A stretch of 64,000 bases of DNA, from the NCBI GenBank assembly GCA_035548175.1, contig DASZTO010000082.1:1-64000 (forward strand). Reading direction: 5' to 3'. The position numbers and the translations under genes were made by a program. The DNA comes from CALCHA01 sp035548175. GTDB taxonomy: Bacteria > Planctomycetota > Phycisphaerae > WQYP01. Numbering within the stretch: position 1 is the first letter of the stretch; each line of letters begins with the position of its first letter. Below, piece after piece: positions 18,469 through 27,170 of the stretch. The notes below the pieces were generated by a model that was given only the letters and a program-made list of their open reading frames with translations, ran no database searches and had not been told where the DNA came from.

Positions 18469-18474
18469 TACAAT
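18469..18474 (+). promoter_or_regulatory. -10 element placed for a leaderless transcript
   Basis: TACAAT ends 7 nt before the hydrolase ATG at 18482, so transcription would start at or next to the start codon. No convincing -35 or Shine-Dalgarno signal is seen; a C10 run occupies 18421-18430. Confidence 0.35.
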
Positions 18475-18481
18475 TCTTCCC

Positions 18482-19240
18482 ATGGACCCCATTGTCCTCA
18501 TTCACGGCATGCCCCTCGACGCCTCCATGTGGGCTGACCAGGCCGACTTCCTCCGCGCCCGCGGCCGCACGGTCTTTACCCCCGACCTCCCCGGCTTTGG
18601 CAATGCCCCCGCCCTGCCCAGAGACCGCACCTCCATTGAAGCCTATGCCGCCGTCGTCCGCGACCTCATCGAAACTCAGGCCGGCGGACGCGCGATCGTC
18701 GGCGGCTTCTCGATGGGCGGCTACGTGCTCTTCTCCCTGCTGCGCGATGCCCCGCACCTCGTCTCCGCCGCGATGTTCTTCGACACCCGCCCCGATCCCG
18801 ATACGCCCGAAGCACGCAAGGGACGCCTCGATAACATCAGCCGGATCGAGCGCGAGGGTCTGCCGGGATTTTTCGACGCCTCGCTCGCCAGATTGATGCG
18901 CAAAAAGCCCGATCCCGCCGTTAAAGCACGCGTTCGCGCCATCATGGATCGCCAGTCGCCCGAGGGCGTCATCGCCGGACAGCTCGCCATGAGCCGCCGG
19001 CGCGATCAGACCGACCTGCTCGCCGAACTCACCATCCCCGTGATGGTGCTGGTGGGCGCTGAGGATTCCATCACCCCGCCCTCCGTCGCGCTCAACATGC
19101 AGTCCCACATGCCCCACGCCATGGTCGTGCAGGTGGTCAGCGCCGGACATCTGGCCGTCATGGAACAGCCCGTCGCCGTCAACGGTCATCTCGCCACGTT
19201 TCTGGCCACCATCCACCAGGCCGTCCCGAGCCGCGCCTGA
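18482..19240 (+). CDS. Alpha/beta hydrolase
   Basis: 252 residues. The oxyanion segment LIHGMPLDASMW is followed by the nucleophile elbow GGFSMGGY (Ser near residue 81), the acid VGAEDSITPP and the base SAGHLAVMEQP, a complete Ser-Asp-His triad. A cap of about 70 residues (RKGRLDNISRIEREG onward) sits between strands 6 and 7. The fold is shared by esterases, haloperoxidase-like and carboxylester lactonases, so the substrate is open. No Shine-Dalgarno sequence precedes the ATG. Confidence 0.9.
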   Translation: MDPIVLIHGMPLDASMWADQADFLRARGRTVFTPDLPGFGNAPALPRDRTSIEAYAAVVRDLIETQAGGRAIVGGFSMGGYVLFSLLRDAPHLVSAAMFFDTRPDPDTPEARKGRLDNISRIEREGLPGFFDASLARLMRKKPDPAVKARVRAIMDRQSPEGVIAGQLAMSRRRDQTDLLAELTIPVMVLVGAEDSITPPSVALNMQSHMPHAMVVQVVSAGHLAVMEQPVAVNGHLATFLATIHQAVPSRA

Positions 19241-19312
19241 CAGCCGGCCAACTCCGCCTTCCGCCGCGGCAAATCGCCGCCTCCCCTGCAATTCCCCCCC
19301 CACCACCACCCC

Positions 19313-20143
19313 TCAGCCGCCCTTCTTCCCAGGCGCAGGATCATCATCCAGAGACTCGCTGCTGGCCACCGCCCCCGCCTCGCTGACCATCAACTCGAAC
19401 TTCTTGCCGCCGTCCGTCACGTCCACCGCATAGGACTTCTGCTTCTTCGCCACCACCTCGCTGGCGCTATCGATTTTCGCCGCCGGCCGCGCTTTGCTCA
19501 CACCCGCCTTCACCGCCGCCGGCAAATCCGTTACCGCGATGTCCGTCTCCTCTTCCGTCAGCTCCCCCTGCAGCGTGAAGGTGTCGAAATGCGTCTTGCC
19601 CTCTTTGTCGAACTCCGCAATGTAAAAAAAACGTTCGCCGTCCACTTCAAAAGACAGGGCGTTCACCTTCGCATCGCCCACGGCCTTGCTGATCGCGGAG
19701 CGCACCGCCGCCGGAGCCGTATCCACTTCCAAATAAGTCGCATCATCGTTCAGATCGTCGTCGTCGGACGCGTCGAGAATGCCCAGATACTGCGCCCGGC
19801 CGGACGCCAGCACCGTCACCATCTTCCCGCCCGCCCCCTCCGTCTGCACCTTCACGAAATACAGATGCCGCCCCTCGTCCACCTGCTCCTCGGCCGACAC
19901 GATCGTCCCGCCGGGCACCTGCTTTTCGACCAGCGCCTGCACGTTCGCCGGAAGCGTCTCCTGCGACTCCGCCGGCGCCCCGGCTTTCCCGCCCCGCGCC
20001 TCCCCCCGCGCGACCGCCCGCGCCCCGCCGCCTCCGGCACGCGCTCCATTCGCCCCCCACGCCGCCCTTCCGCCGCTCCCCCCCGCCGCCGCCGCCCCCA
20101 GCGCCGCGCAGACCAGACCCGCTCGCACCCACCGCGTCTTCAT
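19313..20143 (-). CDS. Secreted protein with three PepSY-like repeats
   Basis: 276 residues. A signal peptide and a Gly/Ala/Arg-rich linker (to about residue 62) precede three related units of about 60 residues starting at LPANVQALVEKQVPGG, APAAVRSAISKAVGDA and LPAAVKAGVSKARPAA, each ending in a beta-hairpin with an aromatic (LYFVKV, FFYIAEF, SYAVDV). This matches the PepSY-like/BLIP-type fold found in periplasmic proteins. The unit-to-unit similarity shows internal duplication. Function unknown; a small basic secreted protein is encoded 29 bp upstream on the same strand. Confidence 0.75.
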   Translation of the reverse strand: MKTRWVRAGLVCAALGAAAAGGSGGRAAWGANGARAGGGGARAVARGEARGGKAGAPAESQETLPANVQALVEKQVPGGTIVSAEEQVDEGRHLYFVKVQTEGAGGKMVTVLASGRAQYLGILDASDDDDLNDDATYLEVDTAPAAVRSAISKAVGDAKVNALSFEVDGERFFYIAEFDKEGKTHFDTFTLQGELTEEETDIAVTDLPAAVKAGVSKARPAAKIDSASEVVAKKQKSYAVDVTDGGKKFELMVSEAGAVASSESLDDDPAPGKKGG

Positions 20144-20172
20144 GCGTCACCTGTCCTTCTACGTGCCGAATC

Positions 20173-20445
20173 TCACCTCGTACGCAGCAGCTTCGCGCTG
20201 GGCGACGCCGCCTTCACGGGTGCCGCCGGCTTGACCGTCGTCACCGTATGCAACGTCGCCTTCTTCACGCGCGGGTGATGCTTGTGCCGATGCCTGCGCG
20301 CCCGCCGCCCCTTCTTGACGATGACAATCACCTTCCCGGCATGGATCGTCACATCCTGCCCACTCTGGGTCACCGTCGCCGCCTGCGCCGCTCCGCCCAC
20401 CGCCACCGCCAGGACCGCCGCCAGCAGCCACCTTCCGACACCCAT
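20173..20445 (-). CDS. Small basic secreted protein
   Basis: 90 residues with GGAGG before the ATG. A signal peptide (cleavage after about AAQAA, residue 22) releases a 68-residue mature chain with a basic cluster (KKGRRARRHRHKHHPR) and a Thr/Pro/Ala tail. It lies in tandem with the PepSY-like gene. The basic His/Arg run could bind polyanions or metals; that is speculation. Confidence 0.6.
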   Translation of the reverse strand: MGVGRWLLAAVLAVAVGGAAQAATVTQSGQDVTIHAGKVIVIVKKGRRARRHRHKHHPRVKKATLHTVTTVKPAAPVKAASPSAKLLRTR

Positions 20446-20623
20446 GGGAATTCCTCCAGCAGAGCTTCAAGCCATTGTAACACGCAACGAGTCCTGCAAG
20501 GTTTCCGCTCTGGTAACCCTCGGTGCAGCAGCGTTTGTCCAGACCCGCCCCTTCCAAGCGACACCCGCACCGCCGCGACGCCACTTTTTCCCGACAATAC
20601 GAGGCGGCACGCCGTGATCGCGC

Positions 20624-20659
20624 CGCAAAAAAAGAAAAGCCGCGCCAAGCGCGGCTTTT
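20624..20659 (-). terminator. Terminator of pseudopilin gene 1
   Basis: A perfect 11-bp stem (20635-20645 with 20649-20659, 3-nt loop) is followed in the minus direction by CTTTTTTT, 25 bp after the stop codon. The stretch 20446-20623 upstream of the small basic gene shows no other gene. Confidence 0.9.
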
Positions 20660-20683
20660 CCTCACTGCCTGTTTTTGGAGACC

Positions 20684-21493
20684 TTACTTCGTGCCTGCCG
20701 CTGAGGTTTCCCAGAGGTAAATCAGGTTATAGGCCTGCGATTCCGAATAGGGGTTCGGGAATTGAGCCAGGGTCTTGATCTTCGCGTTCTGACCGAATTC
20801 CACGTGGGCGTCGCTGTACAAGCCGTTCGAGCCGGCGTTGCCAGCGTGCGGAATAGAGATGACATCGTAGATCTTATCGGACATCAGCCACAGGTCCTTA
20901 GGCATCATCGTCAGCTTCGTGTACACCGCGCCGTTGAAGCCGTGGACGTTCGTCCCCGACCCGTTAAACGGAGGATTCATGGTGGGGTTCTTGCCCAGGT
21001 GCAACTGGAACTCATACCCCGAGTGATCGTTGAACGGGGCATTCAGGAAGGTGTAGGGGTCGGTGCTCGAGGTCGGTGCCTTGGTGTACTGCCACGATCC
21101 ATTGGACTGGCCGGGGCAATACATCACCCGTGGATCCTTGATGATCCCATCATCCATGCACATCAGCTCGCGCCAGTGACCCGCCTGGGTAGCGCCATTT
21201 GGGAACGTAAACGTGGTGTAGCCCCGGCGGAGGTACAGGTGTTCGGTCCCCGTGCTGCCAAAGCCGTAGCTCGTGAACCCGCGCGAGGTTTCCGGCGGCA
21301 GATTGCCGTCAAACTCCGCGGTGTACGTGGTCAGAGCAATGCCCAACTGGTGGAGGTTGCTGGCGCAGGCGGTTTTCTTCGCCTGGTCCCGCGCCCGCGC
21401 CAAGCTGGGCAGCAGGATCGAGATCAGCAGAGCGATGATCGCCACGACCACCAGCAGTTCGATAAGGGTGAAACCAGAACGACGACGCTTCAT
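20684..21493 (-). CDS. Prepilin-type N-terminal cleavage/methylation protein, array copy 1
   Basis: 269 residues from ATG 21493 (TTGGAGG upstream; a longer frame to 21559 is not needed). MKRRRSG|FTLIELLVVVAIIALLISILLPSL is a type IV prepilin signal cut after Gly7, then a C-terminal domain with TACASNLHQLG, HWRELMCMDDGIIKDPRVMYCPGQ and a late HAGNAGSNGLYSDAHVEFG, the planctomycete prepilin-associated (H-X-DG-like) motif. It is probably a surface pseudopilin of a type II secretion or pilus-like system. Similarity to the three following copies is about 85-90% by eye. Confidence 0.92.
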   Translation of the reverse strand: MKRRRSGFTLIELLVVVAIIALLISILLPSLARARDQAKKTACASNLHQLGIALTTYTAEFDGNLPPETSRGFTSYGFGSTGTEHLYLRRGYTTFTFPNGATQAGHWRELMCMDDGIIKDPRVMYCPGQSNGSWQYTKAPTSSTDPYTFLNAPFNDHSGYEFQLHLGKNPTMNPPFNGSGTNVHGFNGAVYTKLTMMPKDLWLMSDKIYDVISIPHAGNAGSNGLYSDAHVEFGQNAKIKTLAQFPNPYSESQAYNLIYLWETSAAGTK

Positions 21494-21767
21494 GGAAAGT
21501 AGCCTCCAAAGGGGATTGGGCAGGTCAGTGAAAGAAAATCGCGGTGCAAAAGCTCGCATCCATGAAAGCTTATGCGATTATTCGCAATGGCGAAGACAAT
21601 TCTTCTGCCTTCGAGTCGATTTGGCGTATCCGCAATACAATGCGCTAATTTTACGCCCATTGCAACGAAAATAAAATATTCTTTAGCATTTTCCGCAAGA
21701 TGCCCCCACCTCAGCATTGTCGCCGCCGCGACAACCGCCCCTTTCCCCCCTTCCTACCGCTCGGGCG

Positions 21768-21813
21768 CAGCAAAAATCGAAAGGAGGCCGTGCCGCTGTG
21801 CACGGCCTCCTTT
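21768..21813 (-). terminator. Terminator of pseudopilin gene 2
   Basis: A perfect 14-bp stem (21780-21793 with 21800-21813, 6-nt loop) is followed by CGATTTTTGC in the minus direction. The rest of 21494-21779 is AT-richer than the surroundings and contains no gene I can support. Confidence 0.9.
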
Positions 21814-21855
21814 CGCCTGCGCGTTTTCGCCGCCCCCCCCACCTGGTCTCCCCTG

Positions 21856-22668
21856 TCACTTACTGCTGGCTGCCGACGTCTCCCAGAGGTAAATCAGGTT
21901 ATACACCTGAGATTCCGAGTAGGGATTGGGGAAGCGCGCCAGCGTTTTGATCTTCGCGTTCTGGCCGAACTCCACGTGCGCGTCGCTGTACAGACCGTTT
22001 GACCCGGCGTTGCCAGCGTGGGGAATGGAGATGACGTCGTAAATCTTGTCTGACATCAGCCAGATATCCTTGGGCATCTGGATCAACTTCGTGTAAGCCG
22101 CGCCGTTGAATCTGCCGTCGACGTTGTTCCCCGGCCCATTAAACGGCGGATTCATGGTGGAATTCTTGCCCAGGTGCAACTGGTACGAGTACCCCGAGTG
22201 ATCGTTGAACGGGGAATTCAGGAACGTGTAGGGATCGGTGCTCGAGGTCGGCGCCTTGGTGTATTGCCAGGAGCCATCGCTCTGCCCCGGACAGAACATC
22301 ACCCGCGGATCCTTGATGATCCCATCATCCATGCACATCAGCTCACGCCAGTGGCCCGCCTGCGTCGCGCCGTTCGGGAATGTGAAGGTCGTATAGCCGC
22401 GACGCAGATACAGGTTCTCCGTCGACGATGTCCCATACCCGTAGCTCTTGAAATGACGGGAGGTTTCCGTCGGCAAATTGCCGTCAAACTCTGACGTGTA
22501 CGTGGTGAGCGCAATGCCCAACTGGTGCAGGTTGCTGGCGCAGGCGGTCTTCTTGGCCTGGTCGCGGGCGCGGGCGAGGCTCGGCAGGAGGATCGAGATC
22601 AGCAGCGCGATAATCGCCACCACCACCAGCAGTTCGATAAGGGTGAAACCACTTCGACGACGTTTCAT
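21856..22668 (-). CDS. Prepilin-type protein, array copy 2
   Basis: 270 residues, same architecture as copy 1: identical prepilin leader and helix through about residue 47, then differences concentrated around residues 58-85 (TSEFDGNLPTETSRHFKSYGYG) and 150-190 (NNVDGRFNGAAYTKLIQM). The C-terminal SDAHVEFGQNAKIKT is unchanged. It has its own terminator and an upstream palindromic block shared with copy 3, so it is probably transcribed alone. Confidence 0.92.
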   Translation of the reverse strand: MKRRRSGFTLIELLVVVAIIALLISILLPSLARARDQAKKTACASNLHQLGIALTTYTSEFDGNLPTETSRHFKSYGYGTSSTENLYLRRGYTTFTFPNGATQAGHWRELMCMDDGIIKDPRVMFCPGQSDGSWQYTKAPTSSTDPYTFLNSPFNDHSGYSYQLHLGKNSTMNPPFNGPGNNVDGRFNGAAYTKLIQMPKDIWLMSDKIYDVISIPHAGNAGSNGLYSDAHVEFGQNAKIKTLARFPNPYSESQVYNLIYLWETSAASSK

Positions 22669-22752
22669 GGCACAAAGCCTCCGTTAGGGGGGACCGAAAA
22701 AAAGAAATGTCGAGCGGGTCGCCTCCGGAAGCGGCCGGCGACCCTTCAAATC

Positions 22753-22804
22753 GTCGCAGAAAGATGTGTCCACGTACGAACAAAGATGTGTGGGAGGTTC
22801 GTAC
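22753..22804 (-). promoter_or_regulatory. Conserved palindromic block upstream of pseudopilin 2
   Basis: A 27-nt block (22753-22779) is identical to 23910-23936 upstream of copy 3. It runs into an inverted repeat GTACGAAC (22774-22781) and GTTCGTAC (22797-22804), perfect 8-bp arms 15 nt apart, 106-136 nt before the ATG. It looks like an operator or activator site. Confidence 0.55.
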
Positions 22805-22930
22805 ACCTCGACTATCCGCTTGCGCTCAACTTAGTTCAAGTGCAAAGTGAGATTTTTTTGAGAATTTTTTCAGAAGTTTATGTGAATATATAAGTACTGT
22901 TCCCACCAAGCCCTGGCTGTGCCCAGTCAC

Positions 22931-22980
22931 CGCAAAAACAAAGGCACCGAAACGCCTGATCCCCAGGTGTCCGGTGCCTT
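22931..22980 (-). terminator. Terminator of pseudopilin gene 3
   Basis: Outer arms 22941-22949 and 22972-22980 (9 bp, perfect) with an inner partly paired segment are followed by TGTTTTTG in the minus direction, 36 bp past the stop. Confidence 0.8.
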
Positions 22981-23015
22981 CGCAATCCGTTTAATAAGCA
23001 GCTTCTTCGCGACGC

Positions 23016-23828
23016 CTACTTGTGACTCGCCGCCGAGCTCTCCCACAAATAAATCATGTTGTAGGTATCCGTGGGATGGTATGGATTCGGGAATACCTGC
23101 AACGTCTTGATCTTCGTGTTTTCGCCGAACTCCACATGGGCGTCGCTATACAACCCATTGGACCCGCAATTCCCCGCGTGGGGAATCGAAATCACATCGT
23201 AAATTTTGTCGGACATCAGCCACAGGTCCTTGGGCATCATCGTCAGCTTGGTATACACCGCGCCGTTGAATCTGCCATCCACGTTCGTGGGACTGCCATT
23301 CCACGGCGGCTGGGAATTGGGGTTCGTCCCCAGGTGCAATTGATAGGAATACCCCGCGTGATCGTTGAAGGGCGCATTGAGGAAGGTGTAGGGATCCGTG
23401 CTGGAGGTCGGGGCCTTGGTGTACTGCCAGGATCCGTTCGACTGCCCCGGGCAGAACATTACCCGCGGGTCCTTGATAATCCCGTCATCCATGCACATCA
23501 GCTCCCGCCAGTGGCCCGCCTGCGTAGCGCCGTTGGGGAAGGTAAAGGTGGTGTAACCGCGACGCAGATACAGGTGCTCGGTGTCCCCCGTCCCGTATCC
23601 GTAATTGTGGAAATGACGGGACGTCTCTGGCGGCAAGTTGCCGTCAAACTCCGCTGCATAGGTGGTCAGCGCCACGCCCAGTTGGTGCATGTTGCTGGCG
23701 CAAGCGGTTTTCTTCGCCTGGTCCCGCGCCCGCGCCAGGCTGGGCAGCAGGATCGAGATCAGCAGCGCGATGATGGCCACAACCACCAGCAGCTCGATGA
23801 GGGTGAAACCACTTCGACGACGCTTCAT
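23016..23828 (-). CDS. Prepilin-type protein, array copy 3
   Basis: 270 residues. Same leader and helix; variable segment FDGNLPPETSRHFHNYGYGTGDTEHL, a distinct stretch TNPNSQPPWNGSPTNV near residue 180, and a different tail (ENTKIKTLQVFPNPYHPTDTYN). CGSNGLYSDAHVEFG replaces AGSNG seen in copies 1 and 2. It carries the same upstream palindrome as copy 2 at nearly the same distance (103-130 nt), so the two are likely co-regulated. Confidence 0.92.
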   Translation of the reverse strand: MKRRRSGFTLIELLVVVAIIALLISILLPSLARARDQAKKTACASNMHQLGVALTTYAAEFDGNLPPETSRHFHNYGYGTGDTEHLYLRRGYTTFTFPNGATQAGHWRELMCMDDGIIKDPRVMFCPGQSNGSWQYTKAPTSSTDPYTFLNAPFNDHAGYSYQLHLGTNPNSQPPWNGSPTNVDGRFNGAVYTKLTMMPKDLWLMSDKIYDVISIPHAGNCGSNGLYSDAHVEFGENTKIKTLQVFPNPYHPTDTYNMIYLWESSAASHK

Positions 23829-23909
23829 GATGCAGGACCTCCGTTACGGGAAACCATCATGGAAACCGCACAAGGGCCGCCGAAAATCGGCTGAAAGCCC
23901 ATCAGGAGT

Positions 23910-23958
23910 GTCGCAGAAAGATGTGTCCACGTACGAGCGAGAAGTGTGAGGTTCGTAC
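23910..23958 (-). promoter_or_regulatory. Conserved palindromic block upstream of pseudopilin 3
   Basis: Contains the 27-nt block identical to that upstream of copy 2 and an imperfect inverted repeat GTACGAGC (23931-23938) / GTTCGTAC (23951-23958), 12 nt apart. Confidence 0.5.
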
Positions 23959-24092
23959 GGCTGTCACTATCCACCTCGACTCAACTCGTTGCAAGCACAA
24001 AAAACAAAAATTCTTTGAAATTATTTCGAACTTTTTTCGAAAGAGGCTCATGCGACGCGTTTTGCATAACCCTTTCACGTCACGTCGCAAAG

Positions 24093-24137
24093 CATAAAAC
24101 AGGAGGGCCGGAGTCATGCCTTGCATGACCCCGGCCC
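24093..24137 (-). terminator. Terminator of pseudopilin gene 4
   Basis: A 14-bp stem with one G-U-type mismatch (24105-24118 with 24124-24137, 5-nt loop) is followed in the minus direction by TCCTGTTTTATG. Confidence 0.85.
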
Positions 24138-24176
24138 CTGCAATTGCCTGCCTGACAGCAACGGCCTGAACGCGCG

Positions 24177-24989
24177 TTACTTGTGCCCGGCCGCCGAGCT
24201 TTCCCACAGATAAATCATGTTGTAGGTCTGCGTTTCCGAGTAGGGGTTCGGGAAGACCGCAATCGTCTTGATCTTGGCGTTCTGGCCGAATTCCACGTGG
24301 GCATCGCTGTACAAGCCGTTCGAGCCGCAATTGCCTGCGTGCGGGATGGAGATGACGTCGTAAATCTTGTCGGACATCAGCCAGATGTCCTTGGGCATTT
24401 GCGTCAGCTTCGTGTAAGCCGCGCCGTTAAATCTGCCGTCGACGTTGTTCCCCGGCCCATTGAACGGCGGATTCATCGAGGAATTCTTGCCCAGGTGCAA
24501 CTGGTAAGAATAGCCCGCATGGTCGTTGAAGGGCGAATTGAGGAACGTGTAGGGATCGGTGCTGGAGGTCGGGGCCTTCGTGTACTGCCATGTGCCGTTG
24601 GACTGGCCGGGGCAATACATCACCCGCGGATCCTTGATGATCCCGTCGTCCATGCACATCAGCTCACGCCAGTGGCCCGCCTGCGTCGCGCCGTTGGGGA
24701 ACGTGTACGTCGTGTAACCACGACGCAGATACAGGTGCTCCGTCGAAGAAGTGCCGTAGCCATAGCTCAGGAAATGGCGGGACGTTTCCGTCGGCAGATT
24801 GTTATCAAACTCCGCCGCGTACGTGGTCAGCGCCACGCCAAGCTGATGCATGTTGCTGGCGCATGCGGTCTTCTTGGCCTGATCCCGAGCCCGCGCCAGG
24901 CTGGGCAGCAGGATCGAGATCAGCAGCGCGATGATGGCTACCACCACCAGCAGCTCGATCAGCGTAAAACCGGAACGACGACGTTTCAT
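24177..24989 (-). CDS. Prepilin-type protein, array copy 4
   Basis: 270 residues. Leader and helix identical to the other copies; variable segment FDNNLPTETSRHFLSYGYGTSSTEHL; GKNSSMNPPFNGPGNNVDGRF as in copy 2; CGSNG as in copy 3, so the copy looks like a mosaic of its neighbours. It is the first gene of the array and faces trpA across a 360-bp divergent region (24990-25349) that shows a TTGACA near 25075 on the minus strand but no clear -10. Confidence 0.92.
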   Translation of the reverse strand: MKRRRSGFTLIELLVVVAIIALLISILLPSLARARDQAKKTACASNMHQLGVALTTYAAEFDNNLPTETSRHFLSYGYGTSSTEHLYLRRGYTTYTFPNGATQAGHWRELMCMDDGIIKDPRVMYCPGQSNGTWQYTKAPTSSTDPYTFLNSPFNDHAGYSYQLHLGKNSSMNPPFNGPGNNVDGRFNGAAYTKLTQMPKDIWLMSDKIYDVISIPHAGNCGSNGLYSDAHVEFGQNAKIKTIAVFPNPYSETQTYNMIYLWESSAAGHK

Positions 24990-25349
24990 GGAGAACCTCC
25001 CAAAAAGAAAGCGCGCAGGTCAACTGGGCAGAAAAGACACACGTTTTTGAACCGGCGGCCACACGCCGCTGTCAAGACTTGTTACCATTTACGAAAAAAC
25101 ATGCACATATAGAAATGCAGTTCATATCCGTCTTCAGCATCGCAGATCGCTGCGCTCCACGCAACTGTGGTTTTTGCCGAATTCCAAGCACTTTTTCGCA
25201 CCCTGACGCCGAGGCAAAATCGTTCTTTTCAATTGCGACTTCGCATAAAACATTCTCTCGCTTTGCGACACCCGGCGACGTTCCTTTTTTCCGCATCACG
25301 CGTTATTCTCTCGACTCTCTCTTCCGCATCCCCATGTGGGAATATCCTT

Positions 25350-26153
25350 ATGAATCGCCTCTCTGCGACTTTCCTTCACGCTCGCCAGCGTTCTCTAAAA
25401 CTCTTGTGCCCGTTCCTTACCGCGGGATTCCCATCTCCCGCCGCCACGGTAGATTTGCTCATCGCCGCACAAGATGGCGGTGCCGGAATGCTGGAATTGG
25501 GAATCCCTTTCTCGGATCCCGTCGCCGATGGCCCCATCATCCAAGGCTCCTATACCCATGCCCTGCTCCATGGCGCCACTGTCGAAAACTCCCTCGACGC
25601 CCTCGCCGCCGCCCGTGCCCGCGGCCTCACCGTCCCCGTCATGGCCATGGTCTCCTTCTCCATCATCTTCAAACGCGGCACCCGGGCCTTCGCACGTCAG
25701 TGCGCCCGCGCCGGTGCAGACGGCCTGATCCTCCCCGATGTCCCCCTCGAGGAAGCCCCGGCCATTGTCGAGGTGCTCCGCGAGAATGACCTGCGCACCT
25801 CCTTGCTCGTCGCCCCCACCACGCCGCCAGAGCGCCGCGCGCAAATCGCCCGGCTCTGCGACGCATTCGTCTATTACCTGTCGGTCTCCGGCATCACCGG
25901 CGAGCGCAAAGCCCTCCCGGCCGACATCGCCCCCAACGTCGCCGCCCTTCGCGCGGCCACCGACGCTCCCATTTGCGTCGGGTTTGGCATTTCGACGCCC
26001 GAGCAGGTGCGCGAAGTCACGCGCGTGGCTGATGGGGCCATTGTGGGCAGCGCCCTGATCCGGCGGATTTCCGCCGCCCTCGGCGACCCGGCCGCCGCCC
26101 AATCCGGGGCGGTGCGCTCCTTCGTGGCGGAGCTCGCCACGGGCCTGCGATGA
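25350..26153 (+). CDS. trpA: Tryptophan synthase alpha chain
   Basis: 267 residues from ATG 25350, which aligns with the family start (MNRLSATFxxxR). It cleaves indole-3-glycerol phosphate to indole. Catalytic residues are in place: Glu in GMLELGIPFSDP (near residue 46) and Asp in DPVADGPIIQ (near 57); the flexible loop, YYLSVSGITGERKALP, and the phosphate-binding GFGISTPEQV and GAIVGSALIRRI follow. No trpB or other trp gene is adjacent. The ribosome signal is weak (GGGA about 9 nt upstream). Confidence 0.95.
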   Translation: MNRLSATFLHARQRSLKLLCPFLTAGFPSPAATVDLLIAAQDGGAGMLELGIPFSDPVADGPIIQGSYTHALLHGATVENSLDALAAARARGLTVPVMAMVSFSIIFKRGTRAFARQCARAGADGLILPDVPLEEAPAIVEVLRENDLRTSLLVAPTTPPERRAQIARLCDAFVYYLSVSGITGERKALPADIAPNVAALRAATDAPICVGFGISTPEQVREVTRVADGAIVGSALIRRISAALGDPAAAQSGAVRSFVAELATGLR

Positions 26154-26416
26154 TTTTCATCATCACGAAACCCGCAAACGCTATGCATTGGTAAACTGTT
26201 TCACCCTGTTGCGTGTTTTCGGTCCCGTTGGCGCTTCCTTCCCTGAGCGCCCACCGGCCTGCCTGCCGAATATCTGGCAGATAGCCCTTGGGTCTTCCGC
26301 GGCCCTCAAGTACCATGGCGGGCCAGGCTGCCAACGCCCGAGAACGCACCCCTTGGCGCCCTGCCCCGCCCGGTTCCCTTCGCCGCGGTCGAATTTCCTA
26401 CCTGCGGGAGGCTATC

Positions 26417-27109
26417 ATGGCGGGAAAAGCGGCCGTCACCACTAACGATCCTCCGAAACCCGGGTCTAACCCCATGAGCCAGCGGATGCCAAATGATGCC
26501 CAGGCCCACAGCCTTCAGGAGCAGGCCAAACAGGCCGCTCATGAACTGGGGCTGGTGATCGCCTCGAAAGCGGGCGATCGCCGCGCGTTTGGCCTGCTGG
26601 CGCAGCACTATCAGCGGCAATGCGCCGCGGTGGCGCTGCGGCTCCTTGGCAATACGCACGATGCCGCCGAGCTGGTCCAGGACGCCCTCGTCAAGGCCTT
26701 CAAAAGCCTCGACCAGCTTCAGCAATCCGAACGCTTCGGCCCCTGGCTGATGCGGATCGTCACCAACCTCGCCCTGAACTTCCGCCGGTCCCGCGGCCGA
26801 AGGCAGGCCCTGTCGCTCGAGCAAACGCTCGGCGATGCGACGGATGGCGACGATCTTCGCGCCAGCGTCGCCGGAAGCGTTCTCGACGCCCCCGATCAAC
26901 CCGCGGCCTCCGCGGAACTCGGAGACGCCATCCAGATCGCCCTCAACGGCTTGCCCGAAAAGCAGCGACTGGCCCTGGTGATGTTCGCTATCGAGAAAAT
27001 GCCCCAGAAAGATGTGGCCGAAGTCTTGAACTGTTCCGTCGAAGCTGTGAAGTGGCACGTGTTTACCGCCCGGAAGCAATTGAAGAAGTCGCTCGGGAAC
27101 TATCTGTAA
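26417..27109 (+). CDS. ECF-type RNA polymerase sigma factor
   Basis: 230 residues from ATG 26417 (CGGGAGG 5 nt upstream). Region 2 runs DRRAFGLLAQHYQ...LLGNTHDAAELVQDALVKAFKSLDQL with the DAAELVQDAL core; region 4 is LNGLPEKQRLALVMFAIEKMPQKDVAEVLNCSVEAVKWHVFTARKQLKK, a good helix-turn-helix. A 60-residue linker separates them, and about 40 residues precede region 2. The next gene, 62 bp downstream, is a single-pass membrane protein that probably is its anti-sigma. Confidence 0.93.
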   Translation: MAGKAAVTTNDPPKPGSNPMSQRMPNDAQAHSLQEQAKQAAHELGLVIASKAGDRRAFGLLAQHYQRQCAAVALRLLGNTHDAAELVQDALVKAFKSLDQLQQSERFGPWLMRIVTNLALNFRRSRGRRQALSLEQTLGDATDGDDLRASVAGSVLDAPDQPAASAELGDAIQIALNGLPEKQRLALVMFAIEKMPQKDVAEVLNCSVEAVKWHVFTARKQLKKSLGNYL

Positions 27110-27170
27110 GTCCCCGCGTTTGGAAAAACACTGGCCGGCCCGTCCCGGTCGCCCGATATTCCTGGAACCC

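Noticed and set aside
25000..25120. Promoter for pseudopilin copy 4 at TTGACA near 25075
   Set aside because: No acceptable -10 at 16-18 nt spacing, so it was not listed as a feature.
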